The notes under the pieces are model-generated. The model saw only the letters and a program-made list of their open reading frames with translations. It did not search any database and was not told where the DNA came from. A stretch of 64,000 nucleotides of DNA from Candidatus Geothrix odensensis. Lineage in GTDB: Bacteria; Acidobacteriota; Holophagae; Holophagales; Holophagaceae. This document shows positions 53,295-60,758 of the stretch, piece after piece. The stretch spans positions 713,078 to 777,077 of the forward strand of contig JADKCH010000001.1 of the NCBI GenBank assembly GCA_016714685.1, read 5' to 3'. Position 1 is the stretch's first letter. Each line of letters starts with the position of its first letter. The position numbers and the translations under genes were made by a program.

Positions 53295-53352
53295 TGTAAT
53301 TCCTTCCATTGTGGTTGAAGGACAGCCGCGAGGTTTATCGCTGGTTGCGCGA

Positions 53353-53478
53353 GCCTAACGGATGAAGCTAAGCGGCCCAACCTGCAGCCGCAAAGATGAA
53401 CGAAGACGAGAAAGATGTACCACCAGAGAGGAAACCAAGTCGTGCAGGTTGGGTCCGACTTGAGCGAAGGGTTAGGGC
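53353..53478 (-). repeat. Integron attC-like site 1 (best example)
   Basis: A 126-base imperfect inverted repeat. On the minus strand it starts GCCCTAAC 22 bases after a gene stop. It continues with arms TTCGCTCAAGTCGGA / CCGCTTAGCTTCATC that pair with extra unpaired bases, and an uninterrupted 11-bp inner stem (CCCAACCTGCA at 53376-53386 with TGCAGGTTGGG at 53443-53453). It ends CCGTTAGGC, an exact GTTRRRY. This is the architecture of a folded attC recombination site. Confidence 0.8.
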
Positions 53479-53499
53479 GCTCAGGGCCAACCCTTAAAC

Positions 53500-54015
53500 C
53501 TATTGAGCTTTGGCCTTGTCGATGGCCCGTTGTCGAAGTTGTTGATATTCCTGCTCATTTAGCAGGCCCTCTTTCTTCATCTTCTCTAATTTCTCGAGTT
53601 CGGCTTTCAGATCAAAAGTGCCAGTTTGTGGGGCGGTGGTATTGGCTGTTGTAGAAGATACCTTAGCCTCTATGCGCTGATTGATATTGATGTCAGTGGT
53701 TGGATTTTTCGTTGTATCAAAGTCACCTTTTCGACCAAATGAATCGACTTTGCCATTGATGATGCGAACGAACATAAATTGGAAATTCCGTTTTCCCTTC
53801 CAGTCCCATCCACTGTTTTCATAGGACTCATACTCGAGGTACTCGACTGGACCTTGTACCGAAACACGAGTCGGTTTTCCCAGAGCTTGAATCACTTCAT
53901 TTTTGCGCATACCAACTGAAACACGCGTTAAGTCAACTTCTGGTTTGTCACGAAAGCATCCGATCATCACAAGGGCCATTGCACTGATGACCAGAAGCTT
54001 AGAGTTGGTTTGCAT
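53500..54015 (-). CDS. Lipoprotein with SmpA/BamE-like and SHOCT domains
   Basis: A 171-residue protein. A lipoprotein signal ends at MIGC (Cys 20). Residues about 30-95 resemble the BamE/SmpA fold (VSVGMRKNEVIQALGKPTRV, then EYLEYESY and FMFVRIINGKVDSFG). The C-terminus is a SHOCT helix pair (LEKLEKMKKEGLLNEQEYQQLRQ, a family pattern). Known BamE belongs to outer-membrane protein assembly; here only the fold is inferred. It lies between attC-like sites 3 and 1, as an integron cassette would. Confidence 0.75.
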   Translation of the reverse strand: MQTNSKLLVISAMALVMIGCFRDKPEVDLTRVSVGMRKNEVIQALGKPTRVSVQGPVEYLEYESYENSGWDWKGKRNFQFMFVRIINGKVDSFGRKGDFDTTKNPTTDININQRIEAKVSSTTANTTAPQTGTFDLKAELEKLEKMKKEGLLNEQEYQQLRQRAIDKAKAQ

Positions 54016-54050
54016 GAAAGCCTCCTGTTACTGATGTGGAATCGTAGAGC

Positions 54051-54117
54051 GCTCTAACGGACAAGGTTAACCGGCCTCGCCTTCACTAAGGTTCTGAAGA
54101 GGTCCGATCAAGTTGTG
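54051..54117 (-). repeat. Integron attC-like site 3 (degenerate)
   Basis: On the minus strand it ends TGTCCGTTAGAGC, close to the GTTRRRY core of site 1. Complementary arms CGGACCTC and GAGGCCGG flank a loop of about 20 bases. The R'' end is poor (CCACAAC). It lies between a gene stop at 54141 and the next start at 54015, the expected place. Confidence 0.5.
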
Positions 54118-54140
54118 GAATGGATAGCCGATTCGACATC

Positions 54141-54902
54141 CTATCTTTTGAACCTGAGCGCCCACTGGTTTCCTGAGTCAGTCAATAGGATGGTCAAATC
54201 GCTATTCATCGAAGTTCCATCTGTCAGGAAGCCCAGGCCGGAATAGTTTGACGGGATGGGGTATGGCCCAACTCCAGGCATGTTCAGCTGAACTCGAAAT
54301 GCGTTTTGCGACGGATTGGGTTGGGTAATAGTCCCGCTGAATGCTCTGGAATCTGGAGTGACGTACCACCTTCCAGTAAAGGTGCCGTCACTCAGAATAC
54401 TTATTGAAACTGGATAGCCATATCCATCTTGCATGTAATTGTAGTTGCCCGCCAAGGTCGTCAATGTCACTTGGCGGGTAAAGACTGGATTATATGTAAA
54501 ATGAAAAGACCCGTTGCCTACTGGACTTGTATAGCTCGCGCTCATAGTGCTGGCAGTGACTACGGTGCCATTCGTAATAGTGACGGGGGCCGTGAAACCT
54601 ACTCCGGTGAAATAAGTACCGTTGGGTGCCCACAGAGTGCCGGTTCCAGTGAAGGAACCACCGGAAACAACAAGATTGCCCGTTGCAAGAAGGCCATTGT
54701 TGGTTGCCCAACTGAACTCTCCAGAGTCCAAGACAATGACGGTTGCTGCTACCGACTGGATGGTGCCTGCATAGATGCCAGCGGGATTCTGCGGCCCAAC
54801 GGGAAGGGGAGGAGTGACACTTCCACCGCCACCACCACTACCACCGCACCCGAGGGCCAGCAGCAGCGATCCTGTCAATGCGAAGACACGAATGTTGCTC
54901 AT
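54141..54902 (-). CDS. Secreted/lipoprotein beta-rich protein in cassette array (253 aa)
   Basis: A 253-residue protein with a lipoprotein signal (SLLLALGC, Cys at residue 19) followed by a Gly/Ser linker. The mature region is Thr/Ser/Gly-rich beta strands (for example GSFTGTGTLWAPNGTYFTG) with no recognised domain. The start at 54902 has a GGGGAA site. It is the first gene of the presumed cassette row, with an attC-like site after its stop. No function proposed. Confidence 0.7.
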   Translation of the reverse strand: MSNIRVFALTGSLLLALGCGGSGGGGGSVTPPLPVGPQNPAGIYAGTIQSVAATVIVLDSGEFSWATNNGLLATGNLVVSGGSFTGTGTLWAPNGTYFTGVGFTAPVTITNGTVVTASTMSASYTSPVGNGSFHFTYNPVFTRQVTLTTLAGNYNYMQDGYGYPVSISILSDGTFTGRWYVTPDSRAFSGTITQPNPSQNAFRVQLNMPGVGPYPIPSNYSGLGFLTDGTSMNSDLTILLTDSGNQWALRFKR

Positions 54903-55335
54903 GGGTTCCCCTTCGGTTACTCGAGAGGATCCGGCTGATCCATGGTGATGACGGTCACAGAAATATTGTCCTAATAACACAAGTCATACCCACCGGGATT
55001 AAACAACCCGTCCTGCACAGCCACGACCACAGGTGCTGGTTTCACCTAAGTTGGCAGCCCAGGTGCCAAAACTGTCCAAACGCCCGGCCTACCCGGTCCT
55101 GTTGCAAACATTCCAAGCCAATACCTTCAAACCAGCCGATGGAGTGGCCTCGCCCCTGGCCGACGCCTCCAGCAAGATCTACAGCACGGCTAGCTTGTTG
55201 CTGGTGGGCGTATACTGAAACCGCATGAAGAGCGGCTCCTGAGGGAGTCCAGCAACCGAAGTCAATGTGACTCACGGTGCTCATCCATCACGGGCATGCG
55301 CGAGAGCGGACAACTCTCGAAACGAAGGAGCAACC
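54903..55335. other. Non-coding stretch at the head of the cassette array
   Basis: About 430 bases between the outward-facing lipoprotein gene and the plus-strand small genes. It should hold promoters for both. I found no intI gene, no convincing attI and no RNA gene. A 61-codon plus-strand frame (55033-55218) lacks a ribosome site and is not called. Confidence 0.5.
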
Positions 55336-55542
55336 ATGAGCACTAACTACATCACCCGCCTCATAGCCGAGGCCGAGCAGGGCGACCTATACGCGATCCA
55401 CAACCTTGGTCTGCTGGGCTGGGAGGCGTTCCACGCTCCATGGGAGCAGCCACCTTCAAATGTGGTGTGGTCAATTCTGAAAGACCACCCCGGCTTGAAG
55501 CTGGCAGAAACGTTGGAGATGATCGAGTTTTACGGATTCTAG
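55336..55542 (+). CDS. Small unknown protein (68 aa)
   Basis: A 68-residue acidic protein starting MSTNYITRLIAEAEQGD, with AAGGAG six bases upstream of the ATG. It is soluble, with a helix-rich look and several Trp. No family recognised. It is the first gene of a plus-strand set ending in the macrodomain gene. Confidence 0.6.
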   Translation: MSTNYITRLIAEAEQGDLYAIHNLGLLGWEAFHAPWEQPPSNVVWSILKDHPGLKLAETLEMIEFYGF

Positions 55543-55669
55543 TCAGATTTGGAACTGAAGATGCATGCCAGAGCGACCCCATCCCGGGGTCCGGCAACCG
55601 AGCAAGATGCCACGGTGCCACGGATCAAGTCGATCCCATGCGCAGGACACAACCTGAAAGGAACACATC

Positions 55670-55873
55670 ATGAACGAGCATTTTTGGGCGGTCTGGATTG
55701 AGGACGGCGGAAAGCCTAACCAGCCCTACGCAAGTCATGAGGCTGCACTGGCACGAGCCAAGTCCCTGGCCCAGCAAACCCGCAAGCGGGTGTTCATCCT
55801 GGAAGCCATTGAGGTGGTCAGTGCCCAGGTGCCTGATGCCCCCGTGACCTTCGACATTGCGGAGGTGGTGTGA
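55670..55873 (+). CDS. Small unknown protein (67 aa)
   Basis: A 67-residue protein (MNEHFWAVWIEDGGKPNQPY...). It has an AAAGGAA ribosome site and an Ala-rich helix (SHEAALARAKSLAQQTRKRV). The stop overlaps the next start (TGATG), which supports translation. No family recognised. Confidence 0.65.
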   Translation: MNEHFWAVWIEDGGKPNQPYASHEAALARAKSLAQQTRKRVFILEAIEVVSAQVPDAPVTFDIAEVV

Positions 55874-56562
55874 TGGCCTTAGAGATCCTGTTTCTCAGCC
55901 TGGTGCTCAGAAAATCATCTCTGGATCGTCTCGATCCTGACGCTCAGGACATTGCCCAGGCATTGTTCAATTGGGAGCCCGACTGGTTCAGGGAGGATGA
56001 GCACCTCCTCGCTACCAGTTTCATGGCCCCTGCAGATGTGCGTGCATTCGGCACTGCCCTTGAAGAGCGGACGGCACTGACTCGCAAGAGGGACTGGACT
56101 GCAGTGGACATGGCAACTGGACCAGCGGATCCATGCCACTGGCTAGAATTCAGGGGTGGTGTCGGCAAACTCGCTGGCGCATGGCTTGAGGGAACTGAAC
56201 CTGGGGAACTAGTGCGTGTTGATTCTATGGTGCCTGGTGGGCTGAAGGACCTCCCATGTCCAGGAGGCGTGATGAAACTATTTGGCAGGGACTCCCATCA
56301 CGACGCCGAGGGACATCGCGAGGACTTCGGACGCCTAATCCCAGACTGGGGTGGGAAGGACCTGTGGCTCCTTGAGGTGGGCGAAGGCGTCGATGGCAAC
56401 GGGGTAGAGCGACGTGCCGGGTTCCTCTCTGTCGAGCGTGGCAATCACGACTTCAACACCCTCGGGAGGAAGCGGAGACCGCAACCAATATCTTCAATGG
56501 GACTGGACCACCCGATATTTCAGGAGGGACCATCAGTGATCGGCGTGAGGAGGCTGAAGTGA
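55873..56562 (+). CDS. Unknown protein (229 aa), coupled to neighbours
   Basis: A 229-residue soluble protein. A short hydrophobic N-terminus (MALEILFLSLVL) is followed by an acidic region (LDPDAQDIAQALFNWEPDWF), then a Gly-rich part with GDSHHDAE-like and PDWGGKDLW segments. No domain recognised. It overlaps the previous gene by one base and the next by four, so the three are made together. It could be a cargo effector, but nothing in sequence proves it. Confidence 0.65.
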   Translation: MALEILFLSLVLRKSSLDRLDPDAQDIAQALFNWEPDWFREDEHLLATSFMAPADVRAFGTALEERTALTRKRDWTAVDMATGPADPCHWLEFRGGVGKLAGAWLEGTEPGELVRVDSMVPGGLKDLPCPGGVMKLFGRDSHHDAEGHREDFGRLIPDWGGKDLWLLEVGEGVDGNGVERRAGFLSVERGNHDFNTLGRKRRPQPISSMGLDHPIFQEGPSVIGVRRLK

Positions 56563-56831
56563 CTCACAACCTGAACATCACTGCGCTAATTCCAAGTGAG
56601 CAACAACGTATCTTCGCTCTGCTGCGTACCGAGCCAACTCTTCGGGACAAAACCGAAGAGGAACTGCGGATGGTAATCAATGAGGACCCGATGCTCTTAC
56701 CCCATCTATATAGGGAGCGAGTGCTGGAGGCTCAACTCTATTGGCCTGACCCTCCACCTACCTACATCCGCGCTTCCGCTGCCAGAGGAGTGTCCTGGTA
56801 TTCAGCCGGTGTCTTGGGAGCCAAAACCTAG
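56559..56831 (+). CDS. Small unknown protein (90 aa)
   Basis: A 90-residue protein starting at a GTG that overlaps the previous stop (GTGA). The sequence is helical in the first 60 residues (SEQQRIFALLRTEPTLRDKTEEEL) and ends in a less ordered tail. No family recognised. It lies 46 bases before the macrodomain gene. Confidence 0.55.
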   Translation: MTHNLNITALIPSEQQRIFALLRTEPTLRDKTEEELRMVINEDPMLLPHLYRERVLEAQLYWPDPPPTYIRASAARGVSWYSAGVLGAKT

Positions 56832-56877
56832 GGTAAAGGGTAGGCGGCAGCGACGCATTCACCCAAATGGAGTAGAG

Positions 56878-57462
56878 ATGCCGAAAACTGCGTCAATCAC
56901 CACCATCCTCGCAGACATCACCACCCTGAAAGTGGATGCCATCGTAAATGCCGCCAACGGGTACCTCCTTGGCGGTGGCGGTGTAGACGGAGCTATCCAT
57001 GCTGCTGCTGGCCACCAGCTCTACATGGAGTGCCTTTCCCTAGGAGGATGCAAGGTGGGTGACGCCAAGATCACCAAGGGCTACAACCTCCCAGCCAGAT
57101 TCGTCATTCACACAGTCGGCCCGGTTTGGAGTGGTGGATCTAAGGGAGAATCTAGGATGCTGGCCTCCTGCTACCAGAGATCCCTGGAACTAGCCCACGA
57201 GCACGGTCTTCGTAGCATCGCCTTCCCCTGCATCAGCACCGGGGTTTTCGGCTACCCTTCGGACCAGGCAGCTGCAGTGGCTGTGGACACCGTTAGGTTG
57301 TCCCTGGTGGGCTTCCAAGGGATTGAGCGTTTTAGTTTGGCGGCTGCTCGCCGAAGGACTTGGCCCACTATCAGAAGGCCCTCACAGAGGCCGGTATCGG
57401 CACCAGGAACTCGTCCAACCCATGGGGTATATCCCAGGGCTGATCCGCGCCCTGGCTTTTGA
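56878..57462 (+). CDS. Macrodomain (ADP-ribose-binding) protein, C-terminus frame-broken
   Basis: An ADP-ribose-binding macrodomain: VDAIVNAANGYLLGGGGVDGAIHAAAG, GDAKITKGYNLP, VIHTVGPVW and IAFPCISTGVFGYPSDQAA are intact over the first 140 residues. These proteins remove or bind ADP-ribose and often act as antidotes to ADP-ribosylating toxins. After IERFSLA the frame is wrong. One G added to the GG at 57342-57343 restores GCSPKDLAHYQKALTEAG and a stop at 57443, a normal family ending. The start has GGAGTAGAG upstream. No DarT-like toxin is seen beside it. Confidence 0.85.
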   Translation: MPKTASITTILADITTLKVDAIVNAANGYLLGGGGVDGAIHAAAGHQLYMECLSLGGCKVGDAKITKGYNLPARFVIHTVGPVWSGGSKGESRMLASCYQRSLELAHEHGLRSIAFPCISTGVFGYPSDQAAAVAVDTVRLSLVGFQGIERFSLAAARRRTWPTIRRPSQRPVSAPGTRPTHGVYPRADPRPGF

Positions 57463-57492
57463 AAACCAGTTTTGCAGCACATCTGCGCAGAA

Positions 57493-57524
57493 GAGGAAGG
57501 CCGCCCATCCAGGCGACCTTCCTC
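57493..57524 (+). terminator. Probable terminator after the macrodomain gene
   Basis: GAGGAAGG and CCTTCCTC pair with an inner GCC/GGC stem, followed by a T/A-rich tail. It separates the plus-strand cargo from the convergent replication operon. Confidence 0.65.
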
Positions 57525-57547
57525 TGTGGTTATCATATTTATTTTAT

Positions 57548-57760
57548 TTATTTTAAGACCTGGTTCAGGCTCCTCAGAATATGATTCATCCGTCGAACGA
57601 GTGCTCTATGCTCCGTCCACTGACCGCCCTTCCAAGCATTCCGTGAGGCTGTGGCTTTCCCTTCCTCGCTCTTGGGGCCTGTTGATCGATTCCACGGCTT
57701 CCATCGATGGATAGCCTCAGCTTGTCTCTCTCTGCGCTCCTCGGTCCAGCCATGCGTCAT
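57548..57760 (-). CDS. Conserved small basic protein of mobile elements (70 aa)
   Basis: A 70-residue basic protein: WTEERRERQAEAIHRWKPW, then STGPKSEEGKATASRNAWKGG. This pattern is common in small proteins of plasmid- and phage-like elements of Gram-negative bacteria; its role is unknown, and DNA binding is plausible from its charge. GGAGGG lies before the ATG. It is the last gene of the minus-strand replication operon. Confidence 0.75.
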   Translation of the reverse strand: MTHGWTEERRERQAEAIHRWKPWNRSTGPKSEEGKATASRNAWKGGQWTEHRALVRRMNHILRSLNQVLK

Positions 57761-57793
57761 GGCTAACCCTCCAATAGTTCGTTTTGTTGGACT

Positions 57794-58351
57794 TTAGCTT
57801 CCTCGCACGGGGCCGAGTGGTTGCAGAGCTGGAATCGTTGTTGACCTGTTGGGGCCAGACGTGATGTTGGCTTGACGAGCCAGGACGACAGGCGGGTTTT
57901 TAATTCCTGCCAGCACCTCAAGGGTTCTACAGCACTGTGCCTGGGCCTTCAAGGCGAGGCGAAGATCAACCTCAATGTGTTTCACCAGGGTGGTCCGAGA
58001 TGCTCTGTCGGCAAGCTTCATAAAAATTGCCTGAAGCGAGAAGGCCTGGCCAATCAGCATGGACTCAACCTCAGTGATCCCCTCTATGAATGCGCCGGTA
58101 GATTCCTCGAGCGTGTCCAACAAGGCGCAAAAATCGACTTTGCCTAATGCATCTAGATAGACAGAGGACGTAACGGCGGCAGAAGTAACGGGAGATAGGC
58201 GCAACTGCGCTCGATGTAGCTCTGCTTTAAATTCTTCTTGTTTCTTCGCTTGATTCTTAACACCTGAGCTGAGGGCAGAACTATTTGCAGAACTGGACGT
58301 CGGTCGTTTCTCAACCCCCGCTTTCGATTTCGCATTCAGGATTTTTCTCAT
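57794..58351 (-). CDS. Unknown element protein (185 aa)
   Basis: A 185-residue protein with a Ser/Lys-rich N-terminus and helical C-terminal part (LEESTGAFIEGITEVESMLIGQAFSLQAIFMKLADRA; QAQCCRTLEVLAGIKNPP, VLARQANI). The C-terminal QANIxxGP pattern is recurrent in element genes found beside the small basic protein. I prefer the ATG at 58351 with AAGAGG upstream over 58429. It lies next to the GTCACG cluster. No known function. Confidence 0.6.
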   Translation of the reverse strand: MRKILNAKSKAGVEKRPTSSSANSSALSSGVKNQAKKQEEFKAELHRAQLRLSPVTSAAVTSSVYLDALGKVDFCALLDTLEESTGAFIEGITEVESMLIGQAFSLQAIFMKLADRASRTTLVKHIEVDLRLALKAQAQCCRTLEVLAGIKNPPVVLARQANITSGPNRSTTIPALQPLGPVRGS

Positions 58352-58372
58352 ACCGTGCCTCTTGGGTGGGTG

Positions 58373-58636
58373 CGTGACACTGTCACGCTTTGGGGTCCCA
58401 TAGACTGAGCATTGGAGCGGTTGTGACATGTGACAGACCCCTTACTACGTAAAGCTGTCACGTCACGCTCAGGCCCTACCCCCAGGGGGTGGCTCTCTGC
58501 CAGCCACCCCTGGAGGTGTTTATGGGAATTAAATTGAGCTGTCACGCTTGGTGTCGCCTTGTTATGTCCTTTCAATTGCGTCACTTTGCGAGCATTGGCG
58601 TGACAGGTCTGGATCATGTCACGCCTCCTCGTCACA
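58373..58636. other. GTCACG motif cluster: candidate iteron replication origin
   Basis: In about 260 bases the motif TGTCACG (or GTCAC/GTGAC) occurs at least nine times in both orientations. Examples are a perfect palindrome CGTGACA-C-TGTCACG at 58373-58387, a tandem TGTGACA pair at 58422-58435, copies at 58456-58468, 58540-58548 and 58598-58604, and copies at 58618-58625 and 58629-58635. A hairpin (CCAGGGGGTGGCT with AGCCACCCCTGG) lies at 58482-58513. The cluster abuts the 3' end of the helicase gene. It may bind the replication protein or a regulator. Confidence 0.6.
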
Positions 58637-59890
58637 GGTACTTGACTGGGCATTACCGCTGACCTTGGCCTTACCCGCAGCGGTCAACTCGTCCTTCTCG
58701 GGATGGATCAACCCGTTCTTGCGGAGCCGACCCATCAATTGCCGGAGTGCTGCCTTCGGGTCCTTGCTGTTCGGGTATGCCCGCTCGGCCAGCTGGTCCT
58801 TGTCGAAGGTCTGGAACTTCTTCAGCTGCGACAAGACGTCAAGAACCATGTCCGCTGCGGACTTGCCTTTGGTGCCCTTCCCCTTTGATTGCAGGATGTC
58901 GTGAAGGATCTCGGAACCGTTCGCCACCAATCTCCACAGTCCAGCGTTCTGGGTGTGCTGGGTAGCCTTCCGGTTCACGCCCCCGTCATTCAGTTTGGTG
59001 ATCCCCACTACCGCAAATCGCCGTGTGCAACGGTCTGGGTCCAGCCCGGCCTTCCTTGCCTCTCCAGATATAACCCACCCAAATTGGAGCGTGGCGCGTG
59101 AACTATTGACGATTGCACTGCTGCCTCGCACCAGTTCAGGGTCCATTCGATCGGTAAACTTCAGACTCCCGTTGCTGATTTTCCTTAGATGGTGGACCAC
59201 CCACACGCTGCAACCTAGCCGTGCGTTAAGCCCCAGGATCGCTGCGACAAGTGGTCGCGTTTCTTTGGCATCGTTCTCATCACCTTCATGGACACTGTTG
59301 AGGGTATCCAGGTAGCAGAGTGCTGGGGGGGCTTCACACGTCTTCATCGCCTCCTCGATTTCACCGGCAAGTCCAGCCAATGCCATGTCGAGAAGTTCAG
59401 GTGCCATACTCGCGTATTGATTGCGAGGGCGTACCAGGAGTCGGAGGTTGGCATCAAGCAGCCTGTGATGCTCTTCAGTGAAATCAGCCCCGTAGGAGCG
59501 CACTGCTGCAGTGATTCGCCTGTGGACTACCTTTTGGTCATCCTCCAGGGCAACGATGCAGACACCACCTGGGCTGAATGTAGAGAAGCCAAGGACTGGA
59601 AGCCCAGTCGCTTTGCCCACAGCCATCTGCACGGTAAGGATCGACTTTCCATGGCCCCCTTGAGCAGCGACCAGACCGAAAGGGACTTTGGGCGAGATCT
59701 CCTCAATTTCGTACTCGACCGGTTCGATGGACTGGTGTCGCATCTCTGACCAGCGGACTGGCTGCAATCGCCTCCTGGGAGTGAGGCTGAGCTTTACAGC
59801 TTCAAGCCCTTGGGCCTGGTGGAGGTCATTGAAATCCTTCTGCCCTTTGACTCGGTCAGGTCCGAAATCGGGGAAGAGGTGCCTGCCCAA
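58619..59890 (-). CDS. RepA-like hexameric helicase (AAA_25) domain of primase-helicase
   Basis: A RecA-fold helicase: Walker A AAQGGHGKSILT, CIVALEDDQ, Walker B ALCYLDTLN and a VWVVHHLRK block, then a C-terminal winged-helix-like part (FDKDQLAERAYPNSKDP). Its first residues (GRHLFPDFGPDRVKGQKDFNDLHQ) are the usual end of a TOPRIM primase, and a TTG is the only start. It therefore probably is the second half of one protein, separated from the primase by a one-base frame change near 59890. Confidence 0.8.
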   Translation of the reverse strand: MGRHLFPDFGPDRVKGQKDFNDLHQAQGLEAVKLSLTPRRRLQPVRWSEMRHQSIEPVEYEIEEISPKVPFGLVAAQGGHGKSILTVQMAVGKATGLPVLGFSTFSPGGVCIVALEDDQKVVHRRITAAVRSYGADFTEEHHRLLDANLRLLVRPRNQYASMAPELLDMALAGLAGEIEEAMKTCEAPPALCYLDTLNSVHEGDENDAKETRPLVAAILGLNARLGCSVWVVHHLRKISNGSLKFTDRMDPELVRGSSAIVNSSRATLQFGWVISGEARKAGLDPDRCTRRFAVVGITKLNDGGVNRKATQHTQNAGLWRLVANGSEILHDILQSKGKGTKGKSAADMVLDVLSQLKKFQTFDKDQLAERAYPNSKDPKAALRQLMGRLRKNGLIHPEKDELTAAGKAKVSGNAQSSTCDEEA

Positions 59891-60758
59891 CTACAGCCTT
59901 GGCGGCTTCGGTGGCCTTCGTCTTGCCTGGGTTGTTTTCAGTCCAGGTGTCATCATCGCCACAAATGATCAAGGCATGTCGGGGGTACTTCGCCCGGATC
60001 GACTTGGCAACTGCCAGCATGTTCCCAGCATCGAAAGCGACCACGACTGGCTGGCCTGTTGCCTCGTGGACGCTCGCCCCTGTTGCATAGCCTTCAACAA
60101 GGTAGATGGTACAGCTGTCGGTGATGGTTCCGATCAAGAACCAGCTGCCCTTCTTCTTACCGCCTGTAAGAAACCGCTTCGTTCCATCCGGCCTGATCTT
60201 TTCGACAGTCGTGAGTTCGCCCTTTGCGTTGGAAGCTGGGATGAGCAGATCGTCGCCATGCACGCGCAGACCATGTGCCTGAACGCCCTTCTTGGTTAGA
60301 TAGGGATGAGTCTCACAAGGCGATGCCACGGCCCACATTTCCGCAGCAACCTTCGCCGCATCGGCATGGGTCTTGGCCTGCTCGACTTCAACCTTGGCTT
60401 GGTCATCCCTGATCCGGGCCATGAAGTCGGCTTCCTCCTTCGCTGTAAGAGGACGCCCAAGGTCCGCTTGCCATTTCTCCCACCTCTTGCCATCGGCGTG
60501 ATTCTGGAAGCCACCAATGGCGATGCTGTCACTAGGGCTCCACAGGTATGCGCCGTCCTTGTTGCTGTCACCCCGTCCATCGAGCGGGCATCGGTCGATC
60601 GCTCCTTCCGACAAGACGTCTGGGAGGATCAAGCCTCTGCGATATGCAGCCTCTCTGAACTGCTGTTCTTGGGTTAGACCATGAGGGTCGCTCTGGGAGG
60701 TTGAATCATTGTTGGCCATGCTCATTTTTTGGGTGGTGGTGGCTCTGCGAGAGGTCAT
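59856..60758 (-). CDS. TOPRIM primase domain of element primase-helicase
   Basis: A 300-residue part with an N-terminal element-primase region (DGRGDSNKDGAYLW, GGFQNHADGKRWEKWQAD) and a TOPRIM core: YLVEGYATGASVHEATG with the catalytic Glu, and ALIICGDDD with the Asp pair. It ends AVVGQAPLPRFRT. Removing one G from GTTGGGC gives AVVGRHLFPDFG and joins it to the helicase frame. The ATG at 60758 has a strong GGGAGGGA. It would prime and unwind the element's DNA. Confidence 0.82.
   Translation of the reverse strand: MTSRRATTTQKMSMANNDSTSQSDPHGLTQEQQFREAAYRRGLILPDVLSEGAIDRCPLDGRGDSNKDGAYLWSPSDSIAIGGFQNHADGKRWEKWQADLGRPLTAKEEADFMARIRDDQAKVEVEQAKTHADAAKVAAEMWAVASPCETHPYLTKKGVQAHGLRVHGDDLLIPASNAKGELTTVEKIRPDGTKRFLTGGKKKGSWFLIGTITDSCTIYLVEGYATGASVHEATGQPVVVAFDAGNMLAVAKSIRAKYPRHALIICGDDDTWTENNPGKTKATEAAKAVVGQAPLPRFRT

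Noticed and set aside
51380..55215. A 13-base string (AGATCTACAGCAC) shared by the region after int and the region at 55.18 kb
   Set aside because: It is too short and isolated. The flanks do not align, so it may be chance or remnant coding sequence.
55033..55218. A 61-codon plus-strand frame before the unknown small genes
   Set aside because: No ribosome site, no coupling to neighbours and no recognised pattern.
58373..58636. GTCACG cluster as a CRISPR array
   Set aside because: The repeats are only 6-7 bases, in both orientations and with uneven spacing. No long direct repeats or cas genes are present.
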